DNA from: Microbacterium yannicii
GTDB lineage: Bacteria; Actinomycetota; Actinomycetes; Actinomycetales; Microbacteriaceae
DNA: 64,000 nucleotides
Assembly (NCBI RefSeq): GCF_024055635.1
Contig: NZ_JAMXMB010000008.1
Coordinates: 186,001-250,000, forward strand
Reading direction: 5' to 3'
Shown here: positions 28,387 through 38,199 of the stretch, piece by piece
Layout: each line of letters begins with the position of its first letter
Numbering within the stretch: position 1 is the stretch's first letter
Made by a program: the position numbers and the translations under genes
The notes under the pieces: model-generated
Database searches by the model: none
The model's input: the letters and a program-made list of their open reading frames with translations, nothing else
Told to the model about the DNA's origin: nothing

Positions 28387-28782
28387 CTATTCGTGGGGTG
28401 CGGCCGCGAGGCTGGCGTTGCGCTTGTCGAGCGCCGCTCCCTTGATCGTCGCATACCCGTACATGGCGCCGAAAATGAGGGCGACGATCGCCAGCGACGG
28501 CACGAGGAAGGCGCCGAGCGCGACGATCACCTGCAGCACCCAGCCGAGCACGATACCCCAGCGGTACCTCAGCACGCGGGTGGTCGCGACCATGAGGACG
28601 GCGAGCACCGCGCCGGCGACGATGCCCCACCAGGGTGCGATCGAGGCCGGAAGCGCCTTCAGCCCGTAGATCGCGAGTCCGGCGAGGACGGCGACGAGGG
28701 ACTCGAACCCGAGCACGATCGTCGCCAGCGACTCCGCCGCGCCGCGCGGGCGGCGCACACGGGGCGGCTGCGCGGCCGTCAT
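28387..28782 (-). CDS. DUF4233 membrane protein
   Basis: Protein of 131 residues with four predicted transmembrane helices (about 20-42, 48-70, 76-98, 100-115) between a basic N-terminus (PPRVRRPRG) and a short tail. It matches the actinobacterial DUF4233 family that sits between folC and ndk. Its ATG overlaps the folC stop (ATGA), so translation is coupled. The function of the family is unknown. Confidence 0.88.
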   Translation of the reverse strand: MTAAQPPRVRRPRGAAESLATIVLGFESLVAVLAGLAIYGLKALPASIAPWWGIVAGAVLAVLMVATTRVLRYRWGIVLGWVLQVIVALGAFLVPSLAIVALIFGAMYGYATIKGAALDKRNASLAAAPHE

Positions 28783-30137
28783 TCGCTCCACCCCGATTTC
28801 CAGTCCTCGGCGGCAGCCAGGTTGAGCGCCTCGCCGGCGAGCACGACCGATCCCGCGATGACGACGGCGCGCCGATCGGATGCCGCCGCCCACGCCCGCG
28901 CCGCCTCGGCGGCGTCGGCCAGATCGCGGTGCACCGAGACACGCAGCCCCTGGGCCTCGGCGAGGTCGGCGATGGCGTCGGCTTCCTCCGCGCGCTCGGA
29001 ATCGGGCGCGGTGGCGAACACCTGCGCAGCGACGGGTGCGATCTCCGCGACGATCCCCGCGGCGTCCTTGTCGGCCAGCACGCCCAGCACCACACCCCAC
29101 TCGTCGAAGTCGAACGCCTCCCGGAGGGCGGTGACGAGCGCACGCGCGCCGTGGGGGTTGTGGGCGGCGTCGACGAGCACCGTCGGGCTGGCTCCGATGA
29201 GCTGCAGGCGTCCGGGCGAGGTCGCGCCGCCGAGTCCGTCAGCCAGCACGTCGCCGGCGATGGGCAGGGTTCCGCCGCCGACCAGCGACTCGACGGCGGC
29301 GACGGCCAGGGCGGCGTTGAAGCCCTGGTGTGCGCCGTACAGCGGGAGGTACTCGTCCTCGTACGTGCCGGCGAGCCCCCGCACGGTGATCTGCTGCCCG
29401 CCGACGGCGAGCCGCTGCTGCGCGAGCGCGAACTCCGCGCCCTCGAACGCGATCGCGGCGCCGCGCGCGGCTGCTGCCTGACGCAGCACCGCCTCGGCAG
29501 CGGCATCCTGCCTCGCCGACACGACCGCGGCGCCGTCCTTGATGATGCCCGCCTTCACGGTGGCGATCTCGGCGATCGTGTCGCCCAGGCGGTCGGCGTG
29601 ATCGAGGTCGATCGGCGCGAAGACCGCGACGTCGCCGTCCGCGCTGTTGGTGGAGTCCCACGAGCCGCCCATGCCCACCTCGAGCACGAGCACGTCGATC
29701 GGCGCGTCCGCGAAGGCGACGAACGCGAGCACGGTGAGCAGCTCGAAGTAGGTGAGCCGGGCGTCGCCGCCCGCGACCAGCTCGCCGTCGACGAGATCCA
29801 CGAACGGCGCGATCTCGTCCCAGGCGTCGGCGACGGCGGCGTCGTCGATCGGCTCGCCGTCGATCATGATCCGCTCGGTGAAGCGCTCCAGGTGCGGGCT
29901 CGTGAACAGGCCGGTCCGCAGGCCATGGGCACGCACCAGACTCTCGATGATGCGGCTCGTCGACGTCTTGCCGTTCGTGCCCGTCACGTGCACCACACGG
30001 TACGTCTTCTGCGGGTCGTCGAGCAGCTCGAGCACGCGGCGCGTGCGCTCCACGCGCGGCTGCACCCACTGCTCGCCCTGCCGCTGCAGCAGCGCCTCGT
30101 AGACGGCGTCGGCCCTCCGGCGCTCGCGATCGCTCAT
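28779..30137 (-). CDS. folC: Dihydrofolate / folylpolyglutamate synthase
   Basis: Mur-ligase-fold enzyme of 452 residues adding glutamate to dihydropteroate and folates. The P-loop is [17 protein letters not shown], followed by the [14 protein letters not shown] block, the [12 protein letters not shown] segment and the C-terminal [16 protein letters not shown] block. The ATG overlaps the ileS stop by 4 nt, so it is in the T-box-controlled transcript. Together with pabB this gives two folate genes in the window, but they are not linked. Confidence 0.96.
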   Translation of the reverse strand: MSDRERRRADAVYEALLQRQGEQWVQPRVERTRRVLELLDDPQKTYRVVHVTGTNGKTSTSRIIESLVRAHGLRTGLFTSPHLERFTERIMIDGEPIDDAAVADAWDEIAPFVDLVDGELVAGGDARLTYFELLTVLAFVAFADAPIDVLVLEVGMGGSWDSTNSADGDVAVFAPIDLDHADRLGDTIAEIATVKAGIIKDGAAVVSARQDAAAEAVLRQAAAARGAAIAFEGAEFALAQQRLAVGGQQITVRGLAGTYEDEYLPLYGAHQGFNAALAVAAVESLVGGGTLPIAGDVLADGLGGATSPGRLQLIGASPTVLVDAAHNPHGARALVTALREAFDFDEWGVVLGVLADKDAAGIVAEIAPVAAQVFATAPDSERAEEADAIADLAEAQGLRVSVHRDLADAAEAARAWAAASDRRAVVIAGSVVLAGEALNLAAAEDWKSGWSE

Positions 30138-33100
30138 GACGAGACCCCCGTCCGTCCCACCGAGACGGTGAACGCGCCGCGGTTCGCGTACGTGCCCGCG
30201 TCGATCACCGCCTCGTACTCGACGGTCCCGTCGCTGTCGCCCGCTGCGATGAGCTGAGCGCCACCGGAGCGCACGGCGTGTGCGACCGCGAGCGTCTCAC
30301 CGGCCACATTGGCGGCATCGAACGCCGCGGCGACCGCCTCGGCGTCGGCCGCGTCGTCGAAGAGAAGACCGAGCCGGATGCGGTCGCTGACGTCGAAGCC
30401 GGCCGCCTTGCGGGTGTCCTGCACGGCGCGGACGACGTCGCGAGCCAGTCCCTCGGCCTCGAGCTCGGGGGTGGTGGTGGTGTCCAGCAGGACGAAGCCC
30501 TCGCCCGAGAGCAGCGCGATCGCCGTGCCGTCCGCGACCCCGCCGGCCTCGAGGCTGAGGTCGTACTCCCCCTGCTGCAGCGCGATGCCGTCGACGACGA
30601 CCCCGCCGTCCCGCTCCTCCCACAGGCCCGCCTTGGCGCCCGCGATGACGTGCTGCACCTGCTTGCCGAGGCGCGGACCCACCGCGCGCGCGTTGACGGT
30701 CAGGCGTCTGCTGATGCCGTACCGCGCCGACACGTCCTCGCCGAGCTCGACGAGCTCGACAGACTTCACGTTGAGCTCGTCACGGAGGATGCCCTCGAAC
30801 TGCCCGAGGGACGCGGCATCCGTCACCGCCACCGTCAAGGCCGGCAACGGCAGGCGCACGCGGCGACCTTCCTTCTTGCGCAGCGCGTTGGCGACGCTGG
30901 ACGCCTCCCGCACGGCGTCCATGGCGGTGCGGATGTCGTCGGCGGCCGGGAAGGCGTCGGCGTCCGGCCAGTCCTGCAGATGGACGCTTCGTCCGCCGGT
31001 GAGGCCCTTCCAGACCTTCTCCGACACCAGCGGGATGAGCGGCGCCGCGACGCGGGTCAGCGTCTCGAGCACCGTGTAGAGCGTGTCGAACGCCTCGGTG
31101 CTCTGGGGGTCGGACGGGTCCACCCCGACCCAGAAGCGGTCCCGCGAGCGGCGGATGTACCAGTTGGTCAGCGCCTCCGTGAAGTCTCGGAGCTTCGCCG
31201 CGGCGAGAGTCGAGTCCAGCGCGTCGAGGTCCACGGCGACGTCGCGGACGAGATCGCCGGTGAGCGCCAGGATGTACCGGTCGAGCACATCGGTGGAATC
31301 GGTGCGCCACGACGCCTGGTAGCCCTCGCCCACCGCGCCTGACCCCGTCGACGTACCGCCGGAGGCGTTGGCGTAGGTGGCGAAGAAGTACCACGCGTTC
31401 CACAGCGGCAGCAGGAATTCGCGGACGCCCGCGCGGATGCCCTCCTCCGTGACGATGAGGTTGCCGCCACGCAGGACCGAGCTCGACATGAGGAACCAGC
31501 GCATCGCGTCGGAGCCGTCGCGGTCGAAGACTTCGCTGACATCGGGATAGTTCTGCAGCGACTTGGACATCTTGAGCCCGTCGCTGCCGAGCACGATGCC
31601 GTGGCAGGACACGCCCGTGAACGCGGGCCGGTCGAACAGCGCGGTCGACAGCACATGCATCACGTAGAACCAGCCGCGGGTCTGCCCGATGTACTCGACG
31701 ATGAAGTCGGCGGGCGAGTGCTCGTCGAACCACTGCTGGTTCTCGAACGGGTAGTGCACCTGCGCGTACGGCATCGAGCCCGAGTCGAACCAGACATCGA
31801 AGACGTCCTCGATGCGGCGCATCGTGCTCGTGCCGGTGGGGTCGTCGGGATTCGGGCGCGTCAGGTCGTCGATGTACGGGCGGTGCAGATCGACCTCGCC
31901 CTGCGCGTTGCACGGGAGGCGGCCGAAGTCGCGCTCGAGGTCTTCGAGCGAGCCGTAGACGTCGACGCGAGGGTGCTCGGGGTCGTCGCTCTTCCACACC
32001 GGGATCGGCGAGCCCCAGTAGCGGTTGCGGCTGATCGACCAGTCGCGTGCGCCCTCGAGCCACTTGCCGAACTGGCCGTGCTTGACGTTCTGGGGCACCC
32101 AGGTGATCTGCTCGTTGTTGGCGAGCAGCCGGTCCTTGACGTCGGTGACGCGCACGAACCAGCTGGAGACGGCCCGGTAGATGAGCGGGTTGCGGCAGCG
32201 CCAGCAGTGCGGGTACGAGTGCTCGTAGCTCGCCTCGCGCAGCAGGCGGCCCGCCTGGCGGAGCAGGCGGATGAGCGGACGGTTCGCGTCCATCCACAGC
32301 TGGCCGGTGACGTCCGCCACCTGCGGCAGGAACCGTCCGCCGTCGTCGAGGCTCATGATGAGCGGGATGCCGGCGGCCTCGGTCACCCGCTGGTCGTCCT
32401 CACCGTAGGCCGGGGCCTGGTGGACGATGCCGGTGCCGTCGCCGGTCGTCACGTAGTCGTCGACGAGGATGCGCCAGGCGCGCTCGGTGCCCCAGGTCGC
32501 GGCATCCGCGTAGTAGTCGAAGAGACGGTCATAGGTGACGTCTTCGAGGTCGGCACCGAGGATCGTCTGCTGGACCGCCGCGCGCGCGTCGTCCGCCGAC
32601 TCGTAGCCGAGGTCCTTCGCGTACCCGGCGAGCAGCTCCTCGGCGAGGAGGTAGCGGTGCGACTCCGCTTCGGCGGGCTCGTCGTCGCGGTGCACGTCCG
32701 CAGCGCCGTGGGGGCCGCCGGGCACGACGACGTACCGGATGCCGGGACCGACGGCGAGGGCGAAATTCGTGGGCAGCGTCCACGGCGTCGTCGTCCAGGC
32801 CAGCGCGCGCACCGCGGTGAGCCCGAGCGCTTCGGCCTTGAGCCCCGTCAGGGGGAACGTGATCGTCACGGACGGGTCCTGGCGCATCTTGTAGACGTCG
32901 TCGTCCATGCGCAGCTCGTGCGCGGAGAGCGGCGTCTCGTCGCGCCAGCAGTACGGCAGGACGCGGTGACCCTCGTAGGCCAGTCCCTTGTCGTAGATCG
33001 TCTTGAACGCCCACAGCACGGACTCCATGTAGGTGAGGTCCAGCGTCTTGTAGCCACGCTCGAAGTCCACCCAGCGTGCCTGCCGGGTGACGTAGTCCTC

Positions 33101-33538
33101 CCACTCGCGCGTGTACGCGAGCACGGATTCGCGGGATTTCGCGTTGAACGCCGCGATGCCCATCGCCTCGATCTCGCTCTTCTCGGTGATGCCGAGCTGC
33201 TTCATCGCCTCCAGCTCGGCGGGAAGGCCATGCGTGTCCCAGCCGAACACGCGGTCGACCTTCTTGCCGCGCATGGTCTGGAAGCGCGGGAAGAGGTCCT
33301 TGGCGTAGCCGGTGAGGAGGTGTCCGTAGTGCGGCAGGCCGTTGGCGAAAGGCGGGCCGTCATAGAAGACCCACTCGTCGGCGCCCTCGCGCTGATCGAT
33401 CGACGCGCGGAAGGTCTGGTCGGCCTCCCAGAACGCGAGCGTCTCCCGCTCGATCTCGGGGAAGCGCGGGCTCGGGACGACTGCTGCAGGCGCCGCGTCG
33501 GCGGCGGGGCCGAAGGCGGAGGGGCGGGGGTAGGTCAT
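30134..33538 (-). CDS. ileS: Isoleucyl-tRNA synthetase
   Basis: Class Ia synthetase of 1134 residues, the longer actinobacterial/eukaryote-like type. HIGH appears as HYGH ([15 protein letters not shown]) near residue 70, KMSKS is intact ([12 protein letters not shown]), and an editing CP1 domain lies between. The C-terminus has the anticodon-binding region and an extended domain ([39 protein letters not shown]) but no C-terminal zinc domain of the short bacterial type. This long type is often less sensitive to mupirocin. Two ATGs lie in tandem at 33541 and 33538, and GAGAG is the nearest ribosome-binding-like sequence. A T-box leader precedes it. Confidence 0.97.
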   Translation of the reverse strand: MTYPRPSAFGPAADAAPAAVVPSPRFPEIERETLAFWEADQTFRASIDQREGADEWVFYDGPPFANGLPHYGHLLTGYAKDLFPRFQTMRGKKVDRVFGWDTHGLPAELEAMKQLGITEKSEIEAMGIAAFNAKSRESVLAYTREWEDYVTRQARWVDFERGYKTLDLTYMESVLWAFKTIYDKGLAYEGHRVLPYCWRDETPLSAHELRMDDDVYKMRQDPSVTITFPLTGLKAEALGLTAVRALAWTTTPWTLPTNFALAVGPGIRYVVVPGGPHGAADVHRDDEPAEAESHRYLLAEELLAGYAKDLGYESADDARAAVQQTILGADLEDVTYDRLFDYYADAATWGTERAWRILVDDYVTTGDGTGIVHQAPAYGEDDQRVTEAAGIPLIMSLDDGGRFLPQVADVTGQLWMDANRPLIRLLRQAGRLLREASYEHSYPHCWRCRNPLIYRAVSSWFVRVTDVKDRLLANNEQITWVPQNVKHGQFGKWLEGARDWSISRNRYWGSPIPVWKSDDPEHPRVDVYGSLEDLERDFGRLPCNAQGEVDLHRPYIDDLTRPNPDDPTGTSTMRRIEDVFDVWFDSGSMPYAQVHYPFENQQWFDEHSPADFIVEYIGQTRGWFYVMHVLSTALFDRPAFTGVSCHGIVLGSDGLKMSKSLQNYPDVSEVFDRDGSDAMRWFLMSSSVLRGGNLIVTEEGIRAGVREFLLPLWNAWYFFATYANASGGTSTGSGAVGEGYQASWRTDSTDVLDRYILALTGDLVRDVAVDLDALDSTLAAAKLRDFTEALTNWYIRRSRDRFWVGVDPSDPQSTEAFDTLYTVLETLTRVAAPLIPLVSEKVWKGLTGGRSVHLQDWPDADAFPAADDIRTAMDAVREASSVANALRKKEGRRVRLPLPALTVAVTDAASLGQFEGILRDELNVKSVELVELGEDVSARYGISRRLTVNARAVGPRLGKQVQHVIAGAKAGLWEERDGGVVVDGIALQQGEYDLSLEAGGVADGTAIALLSGEGFVLLDTTTTPELEAEGLARDVVRAVQDTRKAAGFDVSDRIRLGLLFDDAADAEAVAAAFDAANVAGETLAVAHAVRSGGAQLIAAGDSDGTVEYEAVIDAGTYANRGAFTVSVGRTGVSS

Positions 33539-33541
33539 CAT

Positions 33542-33768
33542 CTCTCGCAGGTGCTCGCTCGTGTGCTTCCTGCCGGGACGATCCGCCTGGACGTGGATCC
33601 AGGTCGACCGCGGTACCACCCTGCGTTGACGGATGCCGGTCGCCCGGGCATCCATCCCCTCTCACTGCGGCTGTGACGGGCCTGGCCCGCTCGGTTCTAA
33701 TGGGGATTCCGCTCGCGCGGGGTCCTGTTCTTCCGAGAGCTCCCCGGTGATGGCCGGATCGACGCTGT
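33542..33768 (-). promoter_or_regulatory. T-box riboswitch in the ileS leader
   Basis: The minus strand at 33608-33627 reads AACGCAGGGTGGTACCGCGG, the conserved T-box sequence that pairs with the free CCA end of uncharged tRNA. About 120 nt upstream lies CCATCACCGGGGAGCTCTCGG, where ATC at 33749-33751 is the probable specifier (an isoleucine codon) and the following bases form a stem II-like hairpin. Only about 18 nt separate the predicted transcription start from this codon, so stem I is very short. That matches the ultrashort stem I ileS T-boxes described in actinomycetes, which act on translation by freeing the ribosome-binding site. I see no terminator hairpin, in line with that model. 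Confidence 0.93.
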
Positions 33769-33774
33769 GCAACG

Positions 33775-33780
33775 AGTCTA
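33775..33780 (-). promoter_or_regulatory. -10 box of ileS
   Basis: TAGACT on the minus strand just before the T-box leader. The transcript would start near 33768, leaving about 230 nt of leader. The -35 region is not recognisable. Confidence 0.6.
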
Positions 33781-33850
33781 CCGTGGCTCCGCAAGGGGGA
33801 ATGCGGAGCACGGCGACGAGGTTTCTGGACTCGTGCCAAGATTGACATCC

Positions 33851-35197
33851 GTGACCGCAGCCGCACCCGAATCCGCTCTGGTTCCCGAATCCGCCCCCAC
33901 GCGCCGCGTCGCCTGGGCATCGATGGTGGGGACCTCGCTGGAGTCCTTCGATTTCTACCTGTTCGCCTACTTCTCGGCGTTCTTCGTCGGGCCGCTCTTC
34001 TTCGATCCGCTCGGGGAGTTCGGTGCCACCAGCGCGGCGTTCCTGACGATCGCACTGGCCTTCGTCGTGCGCCCCATCGGCGCCGTGATCTTCGGGTACA
34101 TGGGCGACCGCGTCGGGCGCAGGGCCACCCTGCTGTGGACGGTCGGCATCATGGGCGTCGCGACGGGCCTCATCGGCCTGCTGCCGACCTACGCCCAAGC
34201 GGGCTGGCTCGGGGCAGTGCTCCTGATCCTGCTGCGCATCGTGCAAGGGCTGTCGCTGGGCGGCGAATGGGGCGGCTCGATCCTCATCGCCACCGAGAAC
34301 TCCGGTCCGGTCAAGCGCGCGTTCTATGCTGCGATCCCCCAGCTCGGCTCGCCCGTCGGCTCCATCCTGTCGGCCGCGGTCTTCATCGTCCTCACGGCGG
34401 TGCTTCCCGCCGAGCAGATCGCGGAGTGGGGATGGCGCATCCCGTTCCTGCTCGCCGTTCCGCTGCTGCTGGTCTCGCTCTACCTGCGGTGGTCGATCTC
34501 CGAGACGCCGGTGTTCGAAGGCGTCGTCGCCGAGGGCCGCCGCGACCGCATCCCGTTCGTCACGATGTTCGCGAAGCGCCCCGGCGCGATGGCGATCGCG
34601 ATCGGCGCCGCGCTGCTGGGCATCGGGTCGTACTCGCTGATGAACACCTACACCGTCAACTACGGCGTCGAGCAGCTCGGCTTCAGCTTCCAGGATCTTC
34701 TCGTCGCCACCACCATCGGCGGCCTGCTGCAACTCGTGACGATCCCGCTGTTCGGACGATGGGCGTCGCGGATCGGCTCCGCGCGCGTCGTGCTGTGGGG
34801 TGCGCTGGGCACGCTCCTCATCGCGTTCCCGATGTACTTCCTCCTCCAGTTCGCCACGTTCCCGATCCTGGTCGCGACGATGATCGTCGGCGGCATCCTG
34901 CCGACGATGGCATGGGCGGCCCTGGGCGGCCTGATGAACGATCTCTTCCCCGACCGCTTCCGGTACTCGGCGCTGTCGTTCGCGTACGCCCTCGCCGCGA
35001 CGATCAGCGGCTTCGTGCCCTTCCTCACGCTCGCCCTCGGCGAGGCAACGGACTACGCGTGGTGGCACCCCGGCGTGATCCTGGCGATCATGTCGGCGGT
35101 CACCCTCGTGTCCGCGTGGGCCGCCGCGCGACGCCCGGTCGAGCCGGAACTGGCGACCGACCCGGCCAGCGCGACGACCGCGACCGTCGCGGCCTGA
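33851..35197 (+). CDS. MHS-family metabolite:proton symporter
   Basis: Major facilitator transporter of 448 residues of the metabolite:H+ symporter (MHS) type, with twelve predicted helices. It has the family blocks ASMVGTSLESFDFYLFAYFSAFFV, the A-loop GYMGDRVGRRATLLWTV and LRIVQGLSLGGEWGGSILIATE. MHS members carry organic acids, proline/betaine or shikimate; which applies is not visible. The GTG at 33851 is taken as start because upstream sequence is the ileS leader on the other strand and lacks conservation. It is followed by a hairpin containing the GGATGCCG word. Confidence 0.9.
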   Translation: MTAAAPESALVPESAPTRRVAWASMVGTSLESFDFYLFAYFSAFFVGPLFFDPLGEFGATSAAFLTIALAFVVRPIGAVIFGYMGDRVGRRATLLWTVGIMGVATGLIGLLPTYAQAGWLGAVLLILLRIVQGLSLGGEWGGSILIATENSGPVKRAFYAAIPQLGSPVGSILSAAVFIVLTAVLPAEQIAEWGWRIPFLLAVPLLLVSLYLRWSISETPVFEGVVAEGRRDRIPFVTMFAKRPGAMAIAIGAALLGIGSYSLMNTYTVNYGVEQLGFSFQDLLVATTIGGLLQLVTIPLFGRWASRIGSARVVLWGALGTLLIAFPMYFLLQFATFPILVATMIVGGILPTMAWAALGGLMNDLFPDRFRYSALSFAYALAATISGFVPFLTLALGEATDYAWWHPGVILAIMSAVTLVSAWAAARRPVEPELATDPASATTATVAA

Positions 35198-35219
35198 GTC
35201 GACACGCCCCCGGAACGGG

Positions 35220-35244
35220 CGGATGCCGCGGCCCGCGGCATCCG
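35220..35244 (+). terminator. Hairpin after the MHS transporter
   Basis: CGGATGCCGCGG and its complement CCGCGGCATCCG lie one base apart, followed by TCCGCTTCTC. The stem is strong and the tail weakly pyrimidine-rich. Its core, GGATGCCG/CGGCATCC, recurs in the tig terminator. Confidence 0.6.
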
Positions 35245-35274
35245 TCCGCTTCTCGAGGTGCGATCGGCCCGGGC

Positions 35275-35280
35275 TAGAAT
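35275..35280 (+). promoter_or_regulatory. -10 box of valS
   Basis: TAGAAT about 65 nt before the valS ATG, with the ribosome-binding site GAGGAG at 35333-35338, 7 nt before the ATG. The leader of about 60 nt shows no T-box. Confidence 0.6.
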
Positions 35281-35345
35281 CGAGCGACATCCCACACTCA
35301 GGCACGCTCACACAGTGCCGCACATATCGCTCGAGGAGTCCTGCC

Positions 35346-37940
35346 ATGACCGACGCCCGCCCCGCACAGGGATCGATCCCCGACAAGCCCGCGCTGGAAG
35401 GCCTCGAAGACAAGTGGGATGCCGCGTGGTCGGCGCAGGGAACGTACCTGTTCGACCGCGTCCGCGCCGCCCAGGTGGGCCGCGACGGCGTCTACTCGGT
35501 CGACACTCCCCCGCCGACCGCGTCGGGCAGCCTGCACATCGGTCACGTGTTCTCGTTCACGCACACCGACCTCAAGGTGCGGTACGAGCGGATGCGCGGC
35601 AAGACGGTGTTCTACCCGATGGGCTGGGACGACAACGGTCTGCCCACCGAGCGCCGCGTACAGAACTACTACGGCGTGCGCTGCGACCCGTCGCTCGCGT
35701 ACGAGCCCGACTTCACGCCGCCCTTCGAGGGCGGCGACAACAAGTCCAGCCGCGCCGCCGATCAGATCCCGGTCAGCCGCCGCAACTTCATCGAGCTCTG
35801 CGAGAGGCTGACGGTCGAGGACGAGAAGCACTTCGAGGCGCTGTTCCGCCAGCTCGGGCTCAGCGTCGACTGGACTCAGACCTACCGCACCATCTCGGAC
35901 GACACGATCCGCACGAGCCAGCGTGCGTTCCTGCGCAACCTCGAGCGAGGCGAGGCGTACCAGGACCTGGCCCCCACGATGTGGGACATCGACTTCCGCA
36001 CGGCGATCGCCCAGGCCGAACTCGAAGAGCGCGAGCAGCCCGCCGCGTTCCATCGCATCGCGTTCCACAAGGCGGACGGGTCGGGCGATGTGCACATCGA
36101 GACGACGCGGCCGGAGCTGCTCGCGGCGTGCGTGGCCCTGGTCGCGCACCCCGACGACGAGCGCTACCAGCCGCTCTTCGGCACCACCGTGCGCACTCCG
36201 CTCTTCGAGGTCGAGGTGCCCGTGGTCGCCCATCCCCTCGCTCAGCCCGACAAGGGCTCGGGCATCGCGATGATCTGCACCTTCGGCGACGTGACCGACA
36301 TCATCTGGTGGCGTGAGCTGAATCTTCCGAACCGCACCATCCTCGGCCTCGACGGTCGCATCGTCACCGATGCTCCGGATGTGATCGTCACCGATGCGGG
36401 CAAGGCTGCCTATGCCGAGCTGGCGGGCAAGACGGTGTTCAGCGCGAAGAAGCGCGTGGTGGAGCTGCTGCAGGAGTCCGGCGAGCTCATCGGCGACCCG
36501 AAGCCCTTCACGCACGTCGTGAAGTTCTACGAGAAGGGCGATCGCCCGATGGAGATCGTCTCGACCCGCCAGTGGTACATCCGCAACGGCGCCCGCGACG
36601 AGGCCCTCCGCGAGAAGCTCATCACGCTCGGGAAGCAGATGTCGTGGCACCCGGACTTCATGCGGGTGCGGTTCGAGAACTGGACCAACGGCCTCACCGG
36701 CGACTGGCTCGTGTCGCGCCAGCGCTTCTTCGGCGTGCCGATCCCGGTCTGGTACGGGCTCGACGAGAACGGCGAGCGCGACTACGACCGCGTCATCACG
36801 CCCGACGACGCGTCGCTGCCCGTCGACCCCTCCACCGACGTGCCGGCCGGATACTCGGCCGACCAGCGCGGGGTGCCGGGCGGCTTCGAGGGTGAGAACG
36901 ACATCTTCGACACCTGGGCGACCTCGTCGCTGACCCCGCAGCTCGCCGGCGGCTGGGAGCGCGACCCCGAGCTCTGGAACCTCGTCGCCCCGTTCGACAT
37001 GCGCCCCCAGGGTCAGGACATCATCCGCACGTGGCTGTTCTCCACCCTGCTGCGCAGCGCCCTCGAGGATGACCGCGCACCGTGGACGGATGCCGCGATC
37101 TCGGGGTTCATCGTGGATCCCGACCGCAAGAAGATGTCGAAGTCCAAGGGCAACGTCGTCACCCCGGCCGACATCCTCTCCCAGCACGGCTCGGATGCGG
37201 TGCGCTACTGGGCGGCTTCGAGCCGCCTCGGCACCGATGCGGCGTTCGATCCCCAGAACCCGACGCAGGTGAAGATCGGCCGGCGTCTGGCGATCAAGGT
37301 GCTCAACGCGGCCAAGTTCGTGCTGTCGTTCCCCGCTGCCGCGGGTGCGGAGGTCACCCACGCCCTGGACGCGTCGATGCTGACGGCGCTCGACGCCGTC
37401 GTGCGCGACGCCACCAAGGCCCTCGACGCGTACGACCACGCGCGTGCCCTCGAGCTCACCGAATCGTTCTTCTGGACGTTCTGCGACGACTACCTCGAGC
37501 TGGTCAAGGAGCGCGCCTACAACCAGGCCGACGTGGGTCAGGCGTCCGCGGCACTCGCGCTGCGCATCGCGCTGTCGACGCTGCTGCGCCTGTTCGCGCC
37601 TGTGCTGTCGTTCGCGACGGAGGAGTCGTGGTCGTGGTTCAACGAGGGCTCGGTCCACAACGCGGCGTGGCCCGAGCCGCTCGGCATCGACGGCGACCCG
37701 GCAGTGCTCAAGATCGTCGGCGAGGCGCTGATCGGCGTCCGCCGTGCGAAGACCGAGGCGAAGGTGTCGCAGAAGGCGGAGGTGTCGCACGTCACGATCG
37801 CGGCCCCCGTCGACGCGATAGCCGCCCTCCGGCTGGCGGAAGGCGATCTGAAGGCCGTCGGGCGGATCGCCGAGATCCGCTACGAGGAGGCCGACGCCCT
37901 GTCGGTCACCGAGATCGTGCTCGCCCCGCAGGAGGACTGA
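35346..37940 (+). CDS. valS: Valyl-tRNA synthetase
   Basis: Class Ia synthetase of 864 residues charging tRNA-Val. HIGH appears in SGSLHIGHVFSFTHTD near residue 55, and KMSKSKGN is intact. The CP1 editing domain lies between. The chain ends soon after the anticodon domain, with only a short terminal region (KAEVSHVTIAAPVDAIAALRLAEGDLKAVGRI) and no long coiled coil. It therefore belongs to the shorter actinobacterial-type ValRS rather than the 950-residue E. coli type. The start is supported by GAGGAG and TAGAAT upstream. A small gene follows after one base. Confidence 0.97.
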   Translation: MTDARPAQGSIPDKPALEGLEDKWDAAWSAQGTYLFDRVRAAQVGRDGVYSVDTPPPTASGSLHIGHVFSFTHTDLKVRYERMRGKTVFYPMGWDDNGLPTERRVQNYYGVRCDPSLAYEPDFTPPFEGGDNKSSRAADQIPVSRRNFIELCERLTVEDEKHFEALFRQLGLSVDWTQTYRTISDDTIRTSQRAFLRNLERGEAYQDLAPTMWDIDFRTAIAQAELEEREQPAAFHRIAFHKADGSGDVHIETTRPELLAACVALVAHPDDERYQPLFGTTVRTPLFEVEVPVVAHPLAQPDKGSGIAMICTFGDVTDIIWWRELNLPNRTILGLDGRIVTDAPDVIVTDAGKAAYAELAGKTVFSAKKRVVELLQESGELIGDPKPFTHVVKFYEKGDRPMEIVSTRQWYIRNGARDEALREKLITLGKQMSWHPDFMRVRFENWTNGLTGDWLVSRQRFFGVPIPVWYGLDENGERDYDRVITPDDASLPVDPSTDVPAGYSADQRGVPGGFEGENDIFDTWATSSLTPQLAGGWERDPELWNLVAPFDMRPQGQDIIRTWLFSTLLRSALEDDRAPWTDAAISGFIVDPDRKKMSKSKGNVVTPADILSQHGSDAVRYWAASSRLGTDAAFDPQNPTQVKIGRRLAIKVLNAAKFVLSFPAAAGAEVTHALDASMLTALDAVVRDATKALDAYDHARALELTESFFWTFCDDYLELVKERAYNQADVGQASAALALRIALSTLLRLFAPVLSFATEESWSWFNEGSVHNAAWPEPLGIDGDPAVLKIVGEALIGVRRAKTEAKVSQKAEVSHVTIAAPVDAIAALRLAEGDLKAVGRIAEIRYEEADALSVTEIVLAPQED

Positions 37941-37941
37941 C

Positions 37942-38190
37942 ATGCAGCTGGGAACCCGCTGGACCTCGGGCGACGAACCGCCTCAGGCCGTACCCGAGGC
38001 GCTGCGGCACGGCATCCACGCGGTCGACGCGACGATCCCGCTCGACCAGCTCGGTCAGCCGCGTCCGCGTTGGACGCTGACCTGGCTCGAGGGCAGACCG
38101 ATCGCGGAGCTCGACACCGGCGTCATCGTGACGCTCGACGCGGACGGCCACGCCGTCGCGCGGAACGATCCGGAGGACGGCTTCGGCTAG
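37942..38190 (+). CDS. Small protein of unknown function downstream of valS
   Basis: Protein of 82 residues that I do not recognise. It is acidic and soluble, with a beta-rich centre (PRWTLTWLEGRPIAELDTGVIVTLDADGHAVAR). The ATG is one base after the valS stop, so it is surely co-transcribed and probably translationally coupled. The AVPEALRHGIHAV segment is helical. No domain, signal or metal site is visible. Its ending 9 nt before the convergent MFS exporter leaves no room for other genes. Confidence 0.7.
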   Translation: MQLGTRWTSGDEPPQAVPEALRHGIHAVDATIPLDQLGQPRPRWTLTWLEGRPIAELDTGVIVTLDADGHAVARNDPEDGFG

Positions 38191-38199
38191 ACGTCGAGC

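Noticed and set aside
31601..33676. 691-residue frame opposite ileS
   Set aside because: Antisense to the conserved ileS reading frame and compositionally biased. It has no ribosome-binding site or domain.
35298..37943. 881-residue frame opposite valS
   Set aside because: Shadow of the valS codon pattern on the other strand, with low-complexity Arg/Val/Leu/Glu/His composition.
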